Shown piece after piece: positions 55,681 through 64,000 of a stretch of 64,000 bases of DNA. Positions within the stretch are counted from its first letter, which is position 1, and each line of letters starts with the position of its first letter. Source of the DNA: an uncultured Bacteroides sp. (GTDB lineage: Bacteria > Bacteroidota > Bacteroidia > Bacteroidales > Bacteroidaceae); assembly GCF_902491285.1 (NCBI RefSeq), contig NZ_CABUHK010000012.1:1-64000 (forward strand). The letters are read 5' to 3'. The translations under genes and the position numbers were made by a program. The notes beneath the pieces were generated by a model. That model was not told the origin of the DNA, did no database searches, and saw only the letters and a program-made list of their open reading frames with translations.

Positions 55681-56715
55681 TTAATATTTCACCTCACATT
55701 CTACGTTGAATCCGGCACGCAAGCGTTTTAAATCCTCCGGCTTGTTCCCTTTCAGACTGATACGGACGGGGATTCGTTGTTCCACTTTTACGAAGTTCCC
55801 CGTCGCATTGTCTTGCGGAATCATTGAGAACGCTGCTCCGGTAGCATCGGAAATGGATTCCACAATTCCTTTGAAAGTAACACCCGGCACTGCATCGGCT
55901 GTCATATCTACCTCGGCGCCTTCCCTGATATTGGAAAGTTGGGTTTCTCGATAATTGGCGATTACCCACAGGTCGCTGCTGTCTACGATATCGACCATGG
56001 TCTGTCCCGGTTGTACCAATTGGCCTTCCAGAATCTCTTTCTTTCCGGTTGTACCGTCACACGGAGCAATGATTACCGTATACGAAAGATTCAGCCGGGC
56101 AAGTTCCAATGCTGCTTCTGCCAGGCGGACACCTGCTTCGTTTTGCCCTAGGCGGTGCGTCTGTTCATTTTTCACCAAAGAAGTGGATTGTTTGGCGCGT
56201 GACACTTGTTCGTAACGGGCTTTGGCTGCTTCATAAGCTGTATGTACATTATCATACTGTTGTTTTGTCACAGCATCTTCCTTCAATAACTTCTCAAAAC
56301 GGTTCAGTTCACGTTTGGCATTCTCCATTTGTACGCGTACTTCTTCAATGCTTGCATCACTTACACTCAGATTGTTTTGGGTGGTGGCGATACCGGCAGT
56401 GGTTGCTTGGCGTCCCGCAGTGGCATTTGCCAGGTCTGCTTCCGCCTGGGCTACACGAAGACGGAATTCAGCATCTTCAATGATAACGAGCGTATCCCCT
56501 TTGCGTACCTGCTGGTATTCTTCAAAGCATATCTTTTTGATAAAGCCCGGTACACGGGTGTTGATAGGTGTGATATGCTGTTTCACTTGTGCATTGTCGG
56601 TATATTCGATATTTCCCAAATGAATGAACCGGGAACAAACATAAGTGGCACCACCAATGAGAAAACAAAGAATCAGAATGTTGTATATAATCTTTTGGGT
56701 TTTTCTAGCTATCAT
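55681..56715 (-). CDS. HlyD/EmrA-family membrane fusion protein
   Basis: The product is a 344-residue adaptor with one N-terminal membrane helix (about 10-30), a split lipoyl domain (GFIKKICFEEYQQVRKGDTL and IIAPCDGTTGKKEILEGQLV), a long alpha-hairpin (about 80-200) rich in A, E, R and K, and a beta-barrel domain containing VIANYRETQLSNIREGAEV, the usual EmrA signature. It links the MFS transporter to the TolC-like channel in the periplasm. It is flanked by both partners in the operon with gaps of 15 bp and 3 bp. Confidence 0.92.
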   Translation of the reverse strand: MIARKTQKIIYNILILCFLIGGATYVCSRFIHLGNIEYTDNAQVKQHITPINTRVPGFIKKICFEEYQQVRKGDTLVIIEDAEFRLRVAQAEADLANATAGRQATTAGIATTQNNLSVSDASIEEVRVQMENAKRELNRFEKLLKEDAVTKQQYDNVHTAYEAAKARYEQVSRAKQSTSLVKNEQTHRLGQNEAGVRLAEAALELARLNLSYTVIIAPCDGTTGKKEILEGQLVQPGQTMVDIVDSSDLWVIANYRETQLSNIREGAEVDMTADAVPGVTFKGIVESISDATGAAFSMIPQDNATGNFVKVEQRIPVRISLKGNKPEDLKRLRAGFNVECEVKY

Positions 56716-56730
56716 AATCTTGTTATATTT

Positions 56731-58050
56731 TTAAAGGGTATGTGTAATGTATTTCATTTTATAGTAACTGTAAATCACGTTGATGCGTGCATTGACCAGG
56801 TTCAGGTCAGCACTCAGCTTCATATTACTGGCATCGAGCATATCTGTAAGCAGCGCAAGGTCGTTCTTATAGCGGTTGCTGGTTACACTGTAATTTTGGT
56901 CGGCAAGCTCCACGCTTTTCTCTTGCGTGCGAAGGTCTGTGAAAGAGGTCAGAAAGTTGACGTAATTGGCTTGGACACCATTCTCTATCTGTTCCTGTGC
57001 TAAAGAATATTCCTCTTGTGCCCTGCGTACATTCAGTTTGGCCTGGCGCACTTTCTTGTTGCTCTTGAATAAAGAAGAAAGGTTGTATTTGATTCCTACT
57101 CCTACATACCAGTAATTAAAGTTATTATCGAGTACTGGAACTTCAATAGTGATAGGACCGTCCAAATGCTCTGCGGCTACAAGCGCAATTTTAGGAAGTA
57201 ACTCCGAACGTTCCAACTTCACCTTTTGCTCGTTCATTTTCACAGCCAGTAGGGCTTGTTGCAAACCTACATTACTCTGTGAAGCCAGCAGTTGCCAGTC
57301 ATTTTCCACCAGTGCTTTTACCTCTTCGTCCAGCAAAGTTGAGTCGGGGATAATTTCCGTTCCGGCAGGGAGATGCAGGGTCGTTACCAGTTGATGGTTC
57401 ATGATTTTGCACGCATCTTGTACCTTTGCCAGTTGCAGTTTCAATGTTTCCTTTTGTAATTCATAACGGGTGATGTCATTCTTCAGAGCTGTTCCCTGTG
57501 TACGCCGCGCTTCCATATTGCGAATCACTTTTTCTGTCAAATCAAGGTTCTTCTGCAATACTTGTACTTGATTATTCAGCTTATATAAATCCAGGTAGTA
57601 GCCGGTCAGGAGAAAACGTATTTCCTGGCGGTTTTTCTGCCAGTCCAAAGCAGCCATTTGTTGCCCTAGTTCTGCCAGTGAAATGCTGCTGTTGATAGCT
57701 CCACCTGCATAGATGACTTGCTGTGCTTCCAGTGCAAAGTTATTGCCAAAATGAGGCATCGGAATGTTCTGCCCGTTCTTGAAGTCACGGTTCCACAAAT
57801 ATCCGTCACCCAGATAACTGAAAGAGAGCGACGCGCCGATGTCCGGCAGACGTTGTGACTTGGCAGCTTTCAAGGCCTCATCAGCAGCTTCCTTTCCGGT
57901 TTTATACGTTTGAATACTCTGACTGTTCTCGTCTGCCAGACGGAACATTTCGTTGATGCCCAAAACTTTCCTGTTAAGCGTTTGGGCAAATGAACCCTGG
58001 CTGCATAGTACTACGCATAGCGCTACTATGAGCCATCTTTTTTTGCTCAT
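56731..58050 (-). CDS. TolC-family outer-membrane efflux channel
   Basis: The product is 439 residues; signal peptide ends CSQGSFAQ. Two homologous outer-membrane efflux repeats are visible (about 30-220 and 235-435), with long heptad-rich helices (YELQKETLKLQLAKVQDACK) and beta-strand segments (NFALEAQQVIYAGGAINSSI, WYVGVGIKYNLSSLF). It is the first gene of the operon; a leader with a 28-codon open frame and a small hairpin lies upstream (58051-58268). Confidence 0.92.
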   Translation of the reverse strand: MSKKRWLIVALCVVLCSQGSFAQTLNRKVLGINEMFRLADENSQSIQTYKTGKEAADEALKAAKSQRLPDIGASLSFSYLGDGYLWNRDFKNGQNIPMPHFGNNFALEAQQVIYAGGAINSSISLAELGQQMAALDWQKNRQEIRFLLTGYYLDLYKLNNQVQVLQKNLDLTEKVIRNMEARRTQGTALKNDITRYELQKETLKLQLAKVQDACKIMNHQLVTTLHLPAGTEIIPDSTLLDEEVKALVENDWQLLASQSNVGLQQALLAVKMNEQKVKLERSELLPKIALVAAEHLDGPITIEVPVLDNNFNYWYVGVGIKYNLSSLFKSNKKVRQAKLNVRRAQEEYSLAQEQIENGVQANYVNFLTSFTDLRTQEKSVELADQNYSVTSNRYKNDLALLTDMLDASNMKLSADLNLVNARINVIYSYYKMKYITHTL

Positions 58051-58157
58051 AAAATGAAAAGAAATTTAATTGATAATGATAAATATGCGCTCTTGTATCA
58101 TGCCATTTCCGGTGAGGTGGCATTTCGCATCATGGCGAGTAGTTCTTTTGGAAATTA

Positions 58158-58244
58158 TCAAATCTGTACAGCTACACCCCAACCGTGGAAGTCATCCATT
58201 TTGTTTTTATAACGAGTGGCTATTTGATAATGCTTTAGTTTCAT
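58158..58244 (-). CDS. Possible 28-residue leader peptide of the efflux operon
   Basis: A minus-strand frame runs from ATG at 58244 to TGA at 58158 inside the tolC leader. The peptide begins MKLKHYQIATRYKNK and ends HGWGVAVQI. It opens about 24 nt after the transcription start predicted from the -7 element at 58282-58275. A hairpin pairing ATGCCA with TGGCAT (58100-58105, 58118-58123) lies between it and tolC. The arrangement is that of a translational attenuator leader; neither expression nor function is proven. Confidence 0.4.
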   Translation of the reverse strand: MKLKHYQIATRYKNKMDDFHGWGVAVQI

Positions 58245-58274
58245 CTTGATACCTGCTTTTCTATTTTCGATTTG

Positions 58275-58282
58275 CAAAATTA
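58275..58282 (-). promoter_or_regulatory. -7 element of the tolC-hlyD-MFS operon
   Basis: TAATTTTG on the minus strand fits TAnnTTTG; no clear -33 TTTG is found 19-20 bp upstream. It implies an untranslated leader of about 218 nt. Confidence 0.4.
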
Positions 58283-58360
58283 TGAAAAAAAATAGCTAAG
58301 TTGTGACCTTGTATATGCGTAAATATAATGTTTTTTAACGAATCCTTTTGGGGATATCAT

Positions 58361-58492
58361 GTAGAAGAAAAGAGGGAAAGATGTACAAGAATCATTGTAA
58401 CCAAGTACATGAATACTGTATATGATGTACTTAAACTAATAGGAACAAGTACAACTTACAGGTGAAAGAAGTACTTATTAATACGTCTGTTC
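58361..58492. repeat. GTAC-core array with an exact 22-bp period
   Basis: GTAC occurs at 58383, 58405, 58427, 58449 and 58471, each exactly 22 bp from the last, mostly in the context AAGTAC or GTACTT. A decayed unit starting GTAG precedes at 58361. Sequence between cores is loosely conserved and A-rich. It lies in the divergent gap between the tolC operon and the MFS gene and ends where the AraC-type sites begin. Confidence 0.8.
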
Positions 58493-58555
58493 TGAAAAAG
58501 CCCTGTTTTGTTCGGAATTAGTCTATAAGCGGGCAGAACAAATGCTTTACCTTTG
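58488..58555 (+). promoter_or_regulatory. MFS promoter with tandem TGTTC(N)GAA sites
   Basis: TGTTCTGAA at 58488 and TGTTCGGAA at 58509 are direct repeats 21 bp apart, upstream of the -7 element TACCTTTG at 58548-58555. There is no good -33 box, as expected of an activator-dependent promoter. The promoter of the RND operon carries the same site 60 bp before the same -7 octamer. Confidence 0.55.
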
Positions 58556-58580
58556 TCTCCGATTAAAAAAACAATTGATT

Positions 58581-59780
58581 ATGAATGCAATAAATAAGGA
58601 GAACTCAAAGGTGTTTTTGCTGATACTGTTAGGAATGTTATCAGCGTTCGGACCTTTTGTAACGGATATGTATTTACCTAGTCTGCCGGTGATGGCGGAC
58701 TATTTTTCTGCAAGCCTGCCAATGGTGCAAATGGGACTTACTACCAGTATGATAGGATTGGCGGCCGGACAAATCTTTTTCGGCCCGCTTAGTGATAAGT
58801 ACGGCAGACGTCCGTTGTTGTTGGCTTCAATGGTGCTGTTCGTTCTCTCCACCATATTCTGCCTTTTTGCACCGGACATTTATTCGTTTGTCACTTTAAG
58901 GTTCATACAAGGTATAGCAGGAGCGGGGGGAATCGTTATTTCCCGTTCGGTGGCAACGGACAAGTTTTCGGGAAAGGAACTGGCTAAGATGCTGGCTGTT
59001 ATCGGAGCGATAAACGGAGTTGCCCCTGTCGCTGCCCCGGTCATTGGCGGACTGCTGACCGGAAGCGTTGGTTGGCAGGGCATTTTTGTGATATTACTGT
59101 TTATCGGTATCGTACTTGGCATTGGCTGTATCCGTTTTAAAGAATCGTTGCCTATAGAGAAACGTTCAAAGGCAGGAGTCGTTTCCACTTTCCGTAGTTT
59201 CGGCGTCATTGTCCATAACCGTCGGTATATGCTTTATGTGCTGCAGCTCGCTTTTGCACAAGGCATCCTGTTTGCCTACATCGCTTCTTCACCATTCATT
59301 GTACAGCAACATTACGGATTTTCTCCATTCGCTTTTAGTATTTGCTTTGCGGTGAATGCAGTAGCTATCGGAGTGGCGGCAGCCCTTTCAGTGAAATTCC
59401 GGCGGACAGAGAATGGAACACTGACCGGATGTATCGGCATGCTGGTTCTGTCGGTCTGCATGATGATAGCATTGTATGGCGGATGTGGCTTTTGGACGTA
59501 TGAACTGCTTATGTTTGCACTGCTGTTTATGATGGGGCTGACCTTCACTGCTTCCACTACTTTGGCTATGGATTGCGAACGCCGCTACGCCGGGGCAGCT
59601 TCCGCTTTGCTGGGTGCTCTCTGCTTCGCTTCGGGCGGAATCGTCTCTCCGTTGGTAGGACTGGGGAATATACTTTTATCTACCGGAGTGACATTTGTAG
59701 TATGTGCTGTCTGTTCACTGCTGTGCGCGTTGTGGGCAATACGGCGGACAATGGTGAAAGTAGCGGTATGTGGAATTTAA
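58581..59780 (+). CDS. Bcr/CflA-family MFS multidrug transporter
   Basis: The product is 399 residues from ATG 58581 (MNAINKENSKVF); 13 further codons are open upstream but would overlap the promoter. Twelve membrane spans are visible. Family marks: FVTDMYLPSLPVMADYF in TM1, the motif A loop GPLSDKYGRRPLLL, and FIQGIAGAGGIVISRSVATD in TM4-5. It is a proton-driven exporter of drugs such as bicyclomycin-like compounds or chloramphenicol. It is convergent with the AraC gene and shares operator-like sites with the RND operon. Confidence 0.93.
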   Translation: MNAINKENSKVFLLILLGMLSAFGPFVTDMYLPSLPVMADYFSASLPMVQMGLTTSMIGLAAGQIFFGPLSDKYGRRPLLLASMVLFVLSTIFCLFAPDIYSFVTLRFIQGIAGAGGIVISRSVATDKFSGKELAKMLAVIGAINGVAPVAAPVIGGLLTGSVGWQGIFVILLFIGIVLGIGCIRFKESLPIEKRSKAGVVSTFRSFGVIVHNRRYMLYVLQLAFAQGILFAYIASSPFIVQQHYGFSPFAFSICFAVNAVAIGVAAALSVKFRRTENGTLTGCIGMLVLSVCMMIALYGGCGFWTYELLMFALLFMMGLTFTASTTLAMDCERRYAGAASALLGALCFASGGIVSPLVGLGNILLSTGVTFVVCAVCSLLCALWAIRRTMVKVAVCGI

Positions 59781-59787
59781 TTCTGTT

Positions 59788-60636
59788 TTATATCGAGTAC
59801 TTGCTCTGATACTCTTTCGGAGATATTCCTTCGTGCCGTTTGAAGTATCTTCCTAAATAAGACTGGTCGGGGAAACCGAGTTTATCCGCTATTCCTTGTA
59901 TCGTCATTTCGCCGGATTGAAGCAGTACCTTTATTTCAAGAATGGCGAAGTCATCGATAATCTTCTTGGCGGGTTCACCCGTTACGCTGCGGCAGATACC
60001 CGTCAGGTATTTGGTGGAAATACAGAGCTTGTTGGCGTAGAAACCGACTTCCCGCTGGGAGATACAATTCTCGTGTACCAGTGCGATGAAATTCTTGAAA
60101 ATTTCATCCTGGCGGCTTCCTCCTTCTATTTCCTGTCTGTCGAAATAACGGTAACACTTATCATAAATATCCAGCATGAACGACTGGAGATGATTCTTGG
60201 CTATCTGGCTTCGGAAACGGTTTTTGCGGTCGTTGTAGATAGCCGTTGTCGCATGGATAAGCCCTTTGATAGCTCCGGTATTTTCTTTGGGGAGCACATA
60301 GCACGGCTTTTCCTTGATAAACCGGAAAAAGATAGGTTCGAACCGGAGACAGGCTTCCCGGAACATTTCTTTTGGGAAACCGAAGAAAGAAGCACTGAAA
60401 TCACTGCTGGTGCCGTTGATGCGGATGATGGTTCCCGGCAAGAGCACTACTTGGGTATTTTTTACGATTTCATAATCTTTCAAGTCAATCGTGGCATGCG
60501 CCCACCCGCTCCGGCAGAAGTAGATAGCTCCCCCTTCCAGTTTCCACAGGTGATGCATGATAGGTGACAGATCCTCGTCGACTCCTGCCACAAAATCTTC
60601 TTGGAGTACGGCTAGTATGGATTCTCTCTTTTTCAT
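59788..60636 (-). CDS. AraC-family transcriptional regulator of efflux genes
   Basis: The product is 282 residues from ATG 60636 (MKKRESILAVLQEDF); 25 more codons are open upstream. The N-terminal sensing domain is cupin-like (AIYFCRSGWAHATIDLKD). The C-terminal double helix-turn-helix (about 185-280) contains ISTKYLTGICRSVTGEPAKK and the second motif IADKLGFPDQSYLGRYFKRH, as in Bacteroidetes AraC proteins. It lies 7 bp from the convergent MFS gene and is divergent from the RND operon. Shared TGTTC(N)GAA sites before both pump promoters suggest it activates both. Confidence 0.9.
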   Translation of the reverse strand: MKKRESILAVLQEDFVAGVDEDLSPIMHHLWKLEGGAIYFCRSGWAHATIDLKDYEIVKNTQVVLLPGTIIRINGTSSDFSASFFGFPKEMFREACLRFEPIFFRFIKEKPCYVLPKENTGAIKGLIHATTAIYNDRKNRFRSQIAKNHLQSFMLDIYDKCYRYFDRQEIEGGSRQDEIFKNFIALVHENCISQREVGFYANKLCISTKYLTGICRSVTGEPAKKIIDDFAILEIKVLLQSGEMTIQGIADKLGFPDQSYLGRYFKRHEGISPKEYQSKYSI

Positions 60637-60693
60637 ATACAATTCTTGTTTAGGCGGCAAAAATAGAACATTTTTACTAAATATTAGCTTTGA

Positions 60694-60761
60694 TGTTCCG
60701 AAAATGAACAAAACTCAAAACACTATGACCAGTTTTCTATGAAGAAAAGAGTCTACCTTTG
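60694..60761 (+). promoter_or_regulatory. RND operon promoter with AraC-type site
   Basis: TGTTCCGAA at 60694-60702 is exactly 60 bp upstream of the -7 element TACCTTTG (60754-60761), the same geometry as at the MFS promoter. GAACAT at 60666-60671 and TGAACA at 60705-60710 add inverted half-sites. Confidence 0.55.
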
Positions 60762-60790
60762 CCGCGTTCAAAAAAATAATAGGTAATACA

Positions 60791-61936
60791 ATGAGTAAAA
60801 AGATTAGTAAAGTGAAGCAGGGACTATTGTTACTCTGCTGTCTGGTTGCTGCGACAGGCTGTAAACAAGCTCCACCGGCACAAATGGAAACAGGATATGA
60901 AGTAATGACCGTTTCTCCGACCGATCGGATGATTTCGAGCACGTACTCGGCGACTATCCGCGGACGTCAGGATATTGATATCTATCCGCAGGTAGGCGGT
61001 ACGCTGACAAAAGTCTGTGTGACGGAAGGACAGCGTGTGAAGAACGGACAGACATTGTTCATCATTGATCAGGTGCCGTATGAAGCTGCCTGGCAGACGG
61101 CGGTAGCCAATGTAGAAGCTGCCGAGGCTTCTCTTGCTACGGCACAGTTGACTTATAACAGTAAAGAGGAACTGTATAAGGAAAACGTAGTTTCCTCTTT
61201 CGACCTCAATACGGCGAAGAATTCTCTCCTGTCCGCCAAAGCACAACTGGCACAGGCAAAAGCGCAGGAAGTGAGCGCCCGTAACAATCTTTCTTATACG
61301 GTAGTGAAAAGTCCGGCGGACGGAGTGGTAGGCACATTGCCTTACCGTGTTGGGGCATTGGTAAGCTCCAGCCTCCCCGAACCGTTGACTACGGTTTCCG
61401 ACAATTCGGATATGTACGTTTATTTTTCAATGACGGAAAACCAGTTACTGGGACTTATCCGCCAGTATGGCTCGAAAGAGGAAGCGTTGAAAAGCATGCC
61501 TGCTATCGACTTGCAACTGAATGACAAATCGGCTTATCCCGAACAGGGGCAAATCGAATCTATCAGCGGGGTTATCGACCGCTCGACAGGTACTGTCAGC
61601 CTGCGTGCCGTATTCCCCAACAAGGAAGGATTGCTGCATAGCGGCGGTGCGGGAAATGTGATTATTCCTGTTCGGAAAGCGGGGGCGTTGGTAATTCCGC
61701 AAGGCGCTACTTTCGAGATTCAGGATAAGAGATATGTATATAAGGTAGTAGACGGTAAGGCCCAATCGAATCTGGTACAAGTGACTCGTGTGAACGGCGG
61801 CCGTGAATTTATTGTAGACGAGGGATTGGCTCCCGGCGACGTGATTGTTGCGGAAGGTGTAGGATTGCTTCGTGAAGGCACGCCTATCAAGGCAAAGAGC
61901 GCTGCGGCACCTGCAACAACTACTACTGAAAATTAA
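60791..61936 (+). CDS. RND efflux periplasmic adaptor (AcrA/MexA type)
   Basis: The product is a 381-residue lipoprotein; the signal ends LVAATGC, followed by KQAPPAQ. The lipoyl halves are QVGGTLTKVCVTEGQRVKNG and LSYTVVKSPADGVVGTLPY; a short alpha-hairpin (about 95-165) and a beta-barrel domain follow, then the membrane-proximal part (VIPQGATFEIQDKRYVYKVV). It connects the RND transporter to a TolC-type channel. No dedicated TolC gene is seen before the window ends; one could follow the transporter or be shared. Gap to the next gene is 18 bp. Confidence 0.93.
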   Translation: MSKKISKVKQGLLLLCCLVAATGCKQAPPAQMETGYEVMTVSPTDRMISSTYSATIRGRQDIDIYPQVGGTLTKVCVTEGQRVKNGQTLFIIDQVPYEAAWQTAVANVEAAEASLATAQLTYNSKEELYKENVVSSFDLNTAKNSLLSAKAQLAQAKAQEVSARNNLSYTVVKSPADGVVGTLPYRVGALVSSSLPEPLTTVSDNSDMYVYFSMTENQLLGLIRQYGSKEEALKSMPAIDLQLNDKSAYPEQGQIESISGVIDRSTGTVSLRAVFPNKEGLLHSGGAGNVIIPVRKAGALVIPQGATFEIQDKRYVYKVVDGKAQSNLVQVTRVNGGREFIVDEGLAPGDVIVAEGVGLLREGTPIKAKSAAAPATTTTEN

Positions 61937-61954
61937 ACAAAGGAGGAATCATCC

Positions 61955-64000
61955 ATGAATTTAAGAACCTTTATTGAACGCCCCGTATTATCGGCAGTCA
62001 TTTCTATCACGATTGTCGTTGTGGGTATCATCGGGCTGTTCAGTCTGCCCGTTGAGCAATATCCGGATATTGCCCCGCCTACCATTATGGTGAGTACCAC
62101 TTATTATGGTGCCAGTGCGGAAACTTTACAGAAGAGTGTAATAGCACCGTTGGAAGAGGCTATCAACGGTGTGGAAGATATGACGTATATGACTTCTACC
62201 GCTACCAATGCAGGTACGGTGAGCATTACCGTGTACTTCAAACAGGGGACAGACCCGGACATGGCAGCCGTCAACGTGCAGAATCGCGTGTCGCGGGCTA
62301 CGGGACAGCTTCCGGCGGAAGTTACCCAGGTCGGTGTGACCACTTCCAAACGCCAGACGAGTATCTTGCAGATGTTCTCGCTTTCGAGTCCGGACGACAG
62401 TTATGATGAAAACTTCCTTTCCAACTATATCAGCATCAATCTGAAACCGGAGATACTCCGTATTTCGGGTGTGGGCGACCTGATGATTATGGGTGGTGAG
62501 TATAGTATGCGTGTATGGATGAAGCCGGACGTGATGGCTCAATACAAGCTGATTCCGTCTGACATCACCGGTGTGCTTGCCGAACAGAATATTGAATCGG
62601 CAACCGGTTCGTTCGGTGAAAACTCCAACGAGACTTATCAATACACGATGAAATATAAAGGACGTCTGATTACCCCCGAAGAATTTGGGGAAATCGTCAT
62701 CCGCTCTACTGACAATGGAGAAGTCCTGAAACTGAAGGACATTGCCGAGATACAACTGGGACAGGACAGCTATGCTTATCATGGCGGTATGGACGGTCAT
62801 CCGGGTATTTCGTGCATGGTGTTCCAGACGGCAGGCTCCAATGCGACCGAAGTAAACCAGAACATTGATAAATTTCTCGAAGAAGCCCGCAAAGATCTTC
62901 CGAAAGGGGTGAAACTGACGCAGATGATGAGCTCGAACGACTTCCTTTTCGCTTCTATCCATGAAGTAGTGAAGACGTTGATTGAAGCTATCATCTTGGT
63001 TATCCTGGTGGTATATGTGTTCTTGCAGGACTTCCGCTCTACGCTGATTCCTTTGGTGGGAGTGATTGTCTCGCTTATCGGTACGTTCGCTTTCATGGCG
63101 ATAGCGGGATTCAGTATCAACCTGTTGACGCTCTTTGCGTTAGTGCTCGTCATCGGTACGGTGGTGGATGATGCCATTATTGTTGTCGAGGCAGTGCAGG
63201 CACGCTTCGACGTGGGGTACAGGTCATCCTATATGGCAAGTATCGATGCAATGAAAGGTATCAGCAATGCGGTAATCACCTCATCTCTGGTGTTTATGGC
63301 GGTATTTATTCCGGTGTCTTTCATGGGCGGTACTTCCGGTACGTTCTATACGCAGTTCGGTCTGACAATGGCGGTCGCTGTAGGTATTTCGGCTGTCAAT
63401 GCGTTGACGTTGAGCCCGGCGTTGTGTGCCCTGTTGCTGAAACCCTATATTAATGAAGACGGTACGCAGAAGAATAATTTTGCGGCACGCTTCCGTAAGG
63501 CTTTCAATTCGGCTTTTGATATACTGATAGAGAAATATAAGAATATCGTATTGGTCTTTATCAAACGCAGGTGGCTGGCATGGTCGTTGCTCGCTTGTTC
63601 CGTGGTGTTGCTGGTATTCCTGATGAATACGACCAAGACCAGTCTGGTGCCGGACGAAGACCAGGGCGTGGTATTTGTCAATGTAAGTACGGCGGCGGGT
63701 AGCTCGCTGGCGACTACTGACGAAGTGATGGAACGCATTGAAAAACGAGTGATGGATATTCCGCAGGTTAAGCACGTGCAGAAAGTGTCTGGTTACGGAT
63801 TGCTGGCAGGACAGGGAAGCTCGTTCGGTATGTTGATTCTGAAGTTGAAACCATGGGACGAACGTCCGAATGATGAAGATAATGTGCAGGCAGTCATCGG
63901 TCAGGTGTACGGTCGCACGGCTGATATTAAGGATGCGAGTGTCTTTGCCATTTCTCCGGGTATGATTCCGGGATATGGTATGGGGAATGCGCTGGAACTT
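61955..64000 (+). CDS. RND (HAE1) multidrug transporter, 5' part
   Basis: The gene is truncated by the window edge; 682 codons are visible of about 1050. The opening MNLRTFIERPVLSAVISITI and YPDIAPPTIMVSTTYYGASA are AcrB/MexB-like. The proton-relay Asp pair of TM4 is present in LVIGTVVDDAIIVVEAVQ. TM segments 1-6 and most of the first porter domain can be followed, and the second porter domain begins near residue 560. AGGAGG precedes the ATG. It acts in the inner membrane as a drug/proton antiporter with the upstream adaptor, under probable control of the AraC gene. Confidence 0.95.
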   Translation, partial: MNLRTFIERPVLSAVISITIVVVGIIGLFSLPVEQYPDIAPPTIMVSTTYYGASAETLQKSVIAPLEEAINGVEDMTYMTSTATNAGTVSITVYFKQGTDPDMAAVNVQNRVSRATGQLPAEVTQVGVTTSKRQTSILQMFSLSSPDDSYDENFLSNYISINLKPEILRISGVGDLMIMGGEYSMRVWMKPDVMAQYKLIPSDITGVLAEQNIESATGSFGENSNETYQYTMKYKGRLITPEEFGEIVIRSTDNGEVLKLKDIAEIQLGQDSYAYHGGMDGHPGISCMVFQTAGSNATEVNQNIDKFLEEARKDLPKGVKLTQMMSSNDFLFASIHEVVKTLIEAIILVILVVYVFLQDFRSTLIPLVGVIVSLIGTFAFMAIAGFSINLLTLFALVLVIGTVVDDAIIVVEAVQARFDVGYRSSYMASIDAMKGISNAVITSSLVFMAVFIPVSFMGGTSGTFYTQFGLTMAVAVGISAVNALTLSPALCALLLKPYINEDGTQKNNFAARFRKAFNSAFDILIEKYKNIVLVFIKRRWLAWSLLACSVVLLVFLMNTTKTSLVPDEDQGVVFVNVSTAAGSSLATTDEVMERIEKRVMDIPQVKHVQKVSGYGLLAGQGSSFGMLILKLKPWDERPNDEDNVQAVIGQVYGRTADIKDASVFAISPGMIPGYGMGNALEL

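Noticed and set aside
58361..58492. CRISPR array or variable tandem repeat
   Set aside because: Only the GTAC core and the phase are conserved; the intervening sequence is neither a constant repeat nor a spacer of the right size.
1..64000. tRNA, rRNA or insertion sequences
   Set aside because: No cloverleaf with a conserved T-arm, rRNA segment or transposase was found on reading the intergenic regions.

Overview
The window reads as a chromosomal segment of a gut Bacteroides. The evidence is a SusC/SusD locus with an ECF sigma/FecR pair, lipoproteins with acidic residues just after the lipobox Cys, serine-type sulfatases, a class I meso-diaminopimelate dehydrogenase, family I glutamate dehydrogenases, and promoters of the Bacteroides type (TTTG, about 19-20 bp, TAnnTTTG). 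No rRNA or tRNA gene, insertion sequence or CRISPR array was recognised.

Left part (1-24 kb): a small protein overlapping a GNAT acetyltransferase, resembling a toxin-antitoxin pair; a compact promoter/terminator unit that looks like a ~65-nt RNA; then mostly housekeeping genes. These are a hemolysin III/PAQR protein, two DUF3857/transglutaminase-like secreted proteins (one lacking the catalytic Cys), diaminopimelate dehydrogenase, ruvA with two small companions, a lipoprotein, the CCA-adding enzyme, two sulfatases, an M24 peptidase, a glutamate dehydrogenase, a prolyl oligopeptidase and a receiver/PEP-synthase-like fusion. Two copies of a REP-like palindromic element built on GGCACGGATT lie between genes.

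Middle (24.6-40.3 kb): an AT-rich six-gene cluster on the + strand encodes three DUF4493 lipoproteins, two paralogous outer-membrane beta-barrels and a lipoprotein with a PCMD-like C-terminus. It is the best candidate for an undescribed surface system. It is followed by an array of palindromes at an exact 22-bp period, a catalase with an OxyR-like operator, a second glutamate dehydrogenase, and a malic enzyme translationally coupled to an otherwise easily missed 58-residue membrane protein.

Right part (40.5-64 kb): a polysaccharide utilization locus (ECF sigma, anti-sigma, SusC, SusD, surface glycan-binding lipoprotein, two GH20 hexosaminidases and an HGSNAT/NagX-like membrane acetyltransferase) aimed at HexNAc-terminated glycans. 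Next come a TolC-HlyD-MFS tripartite efflux operon with a possible 28-codon leader peptide, a second 22-bp-period array with GTAC cores, and an AraC regulator between a Bcr/CflA-type MFS pump and an RND pump. The two promoters flanking araC share a TGTTC(N)GAA site at the same 60-bp distance from the -7 element, suggesting joint control. The RND transporter gene runs off the right edge.
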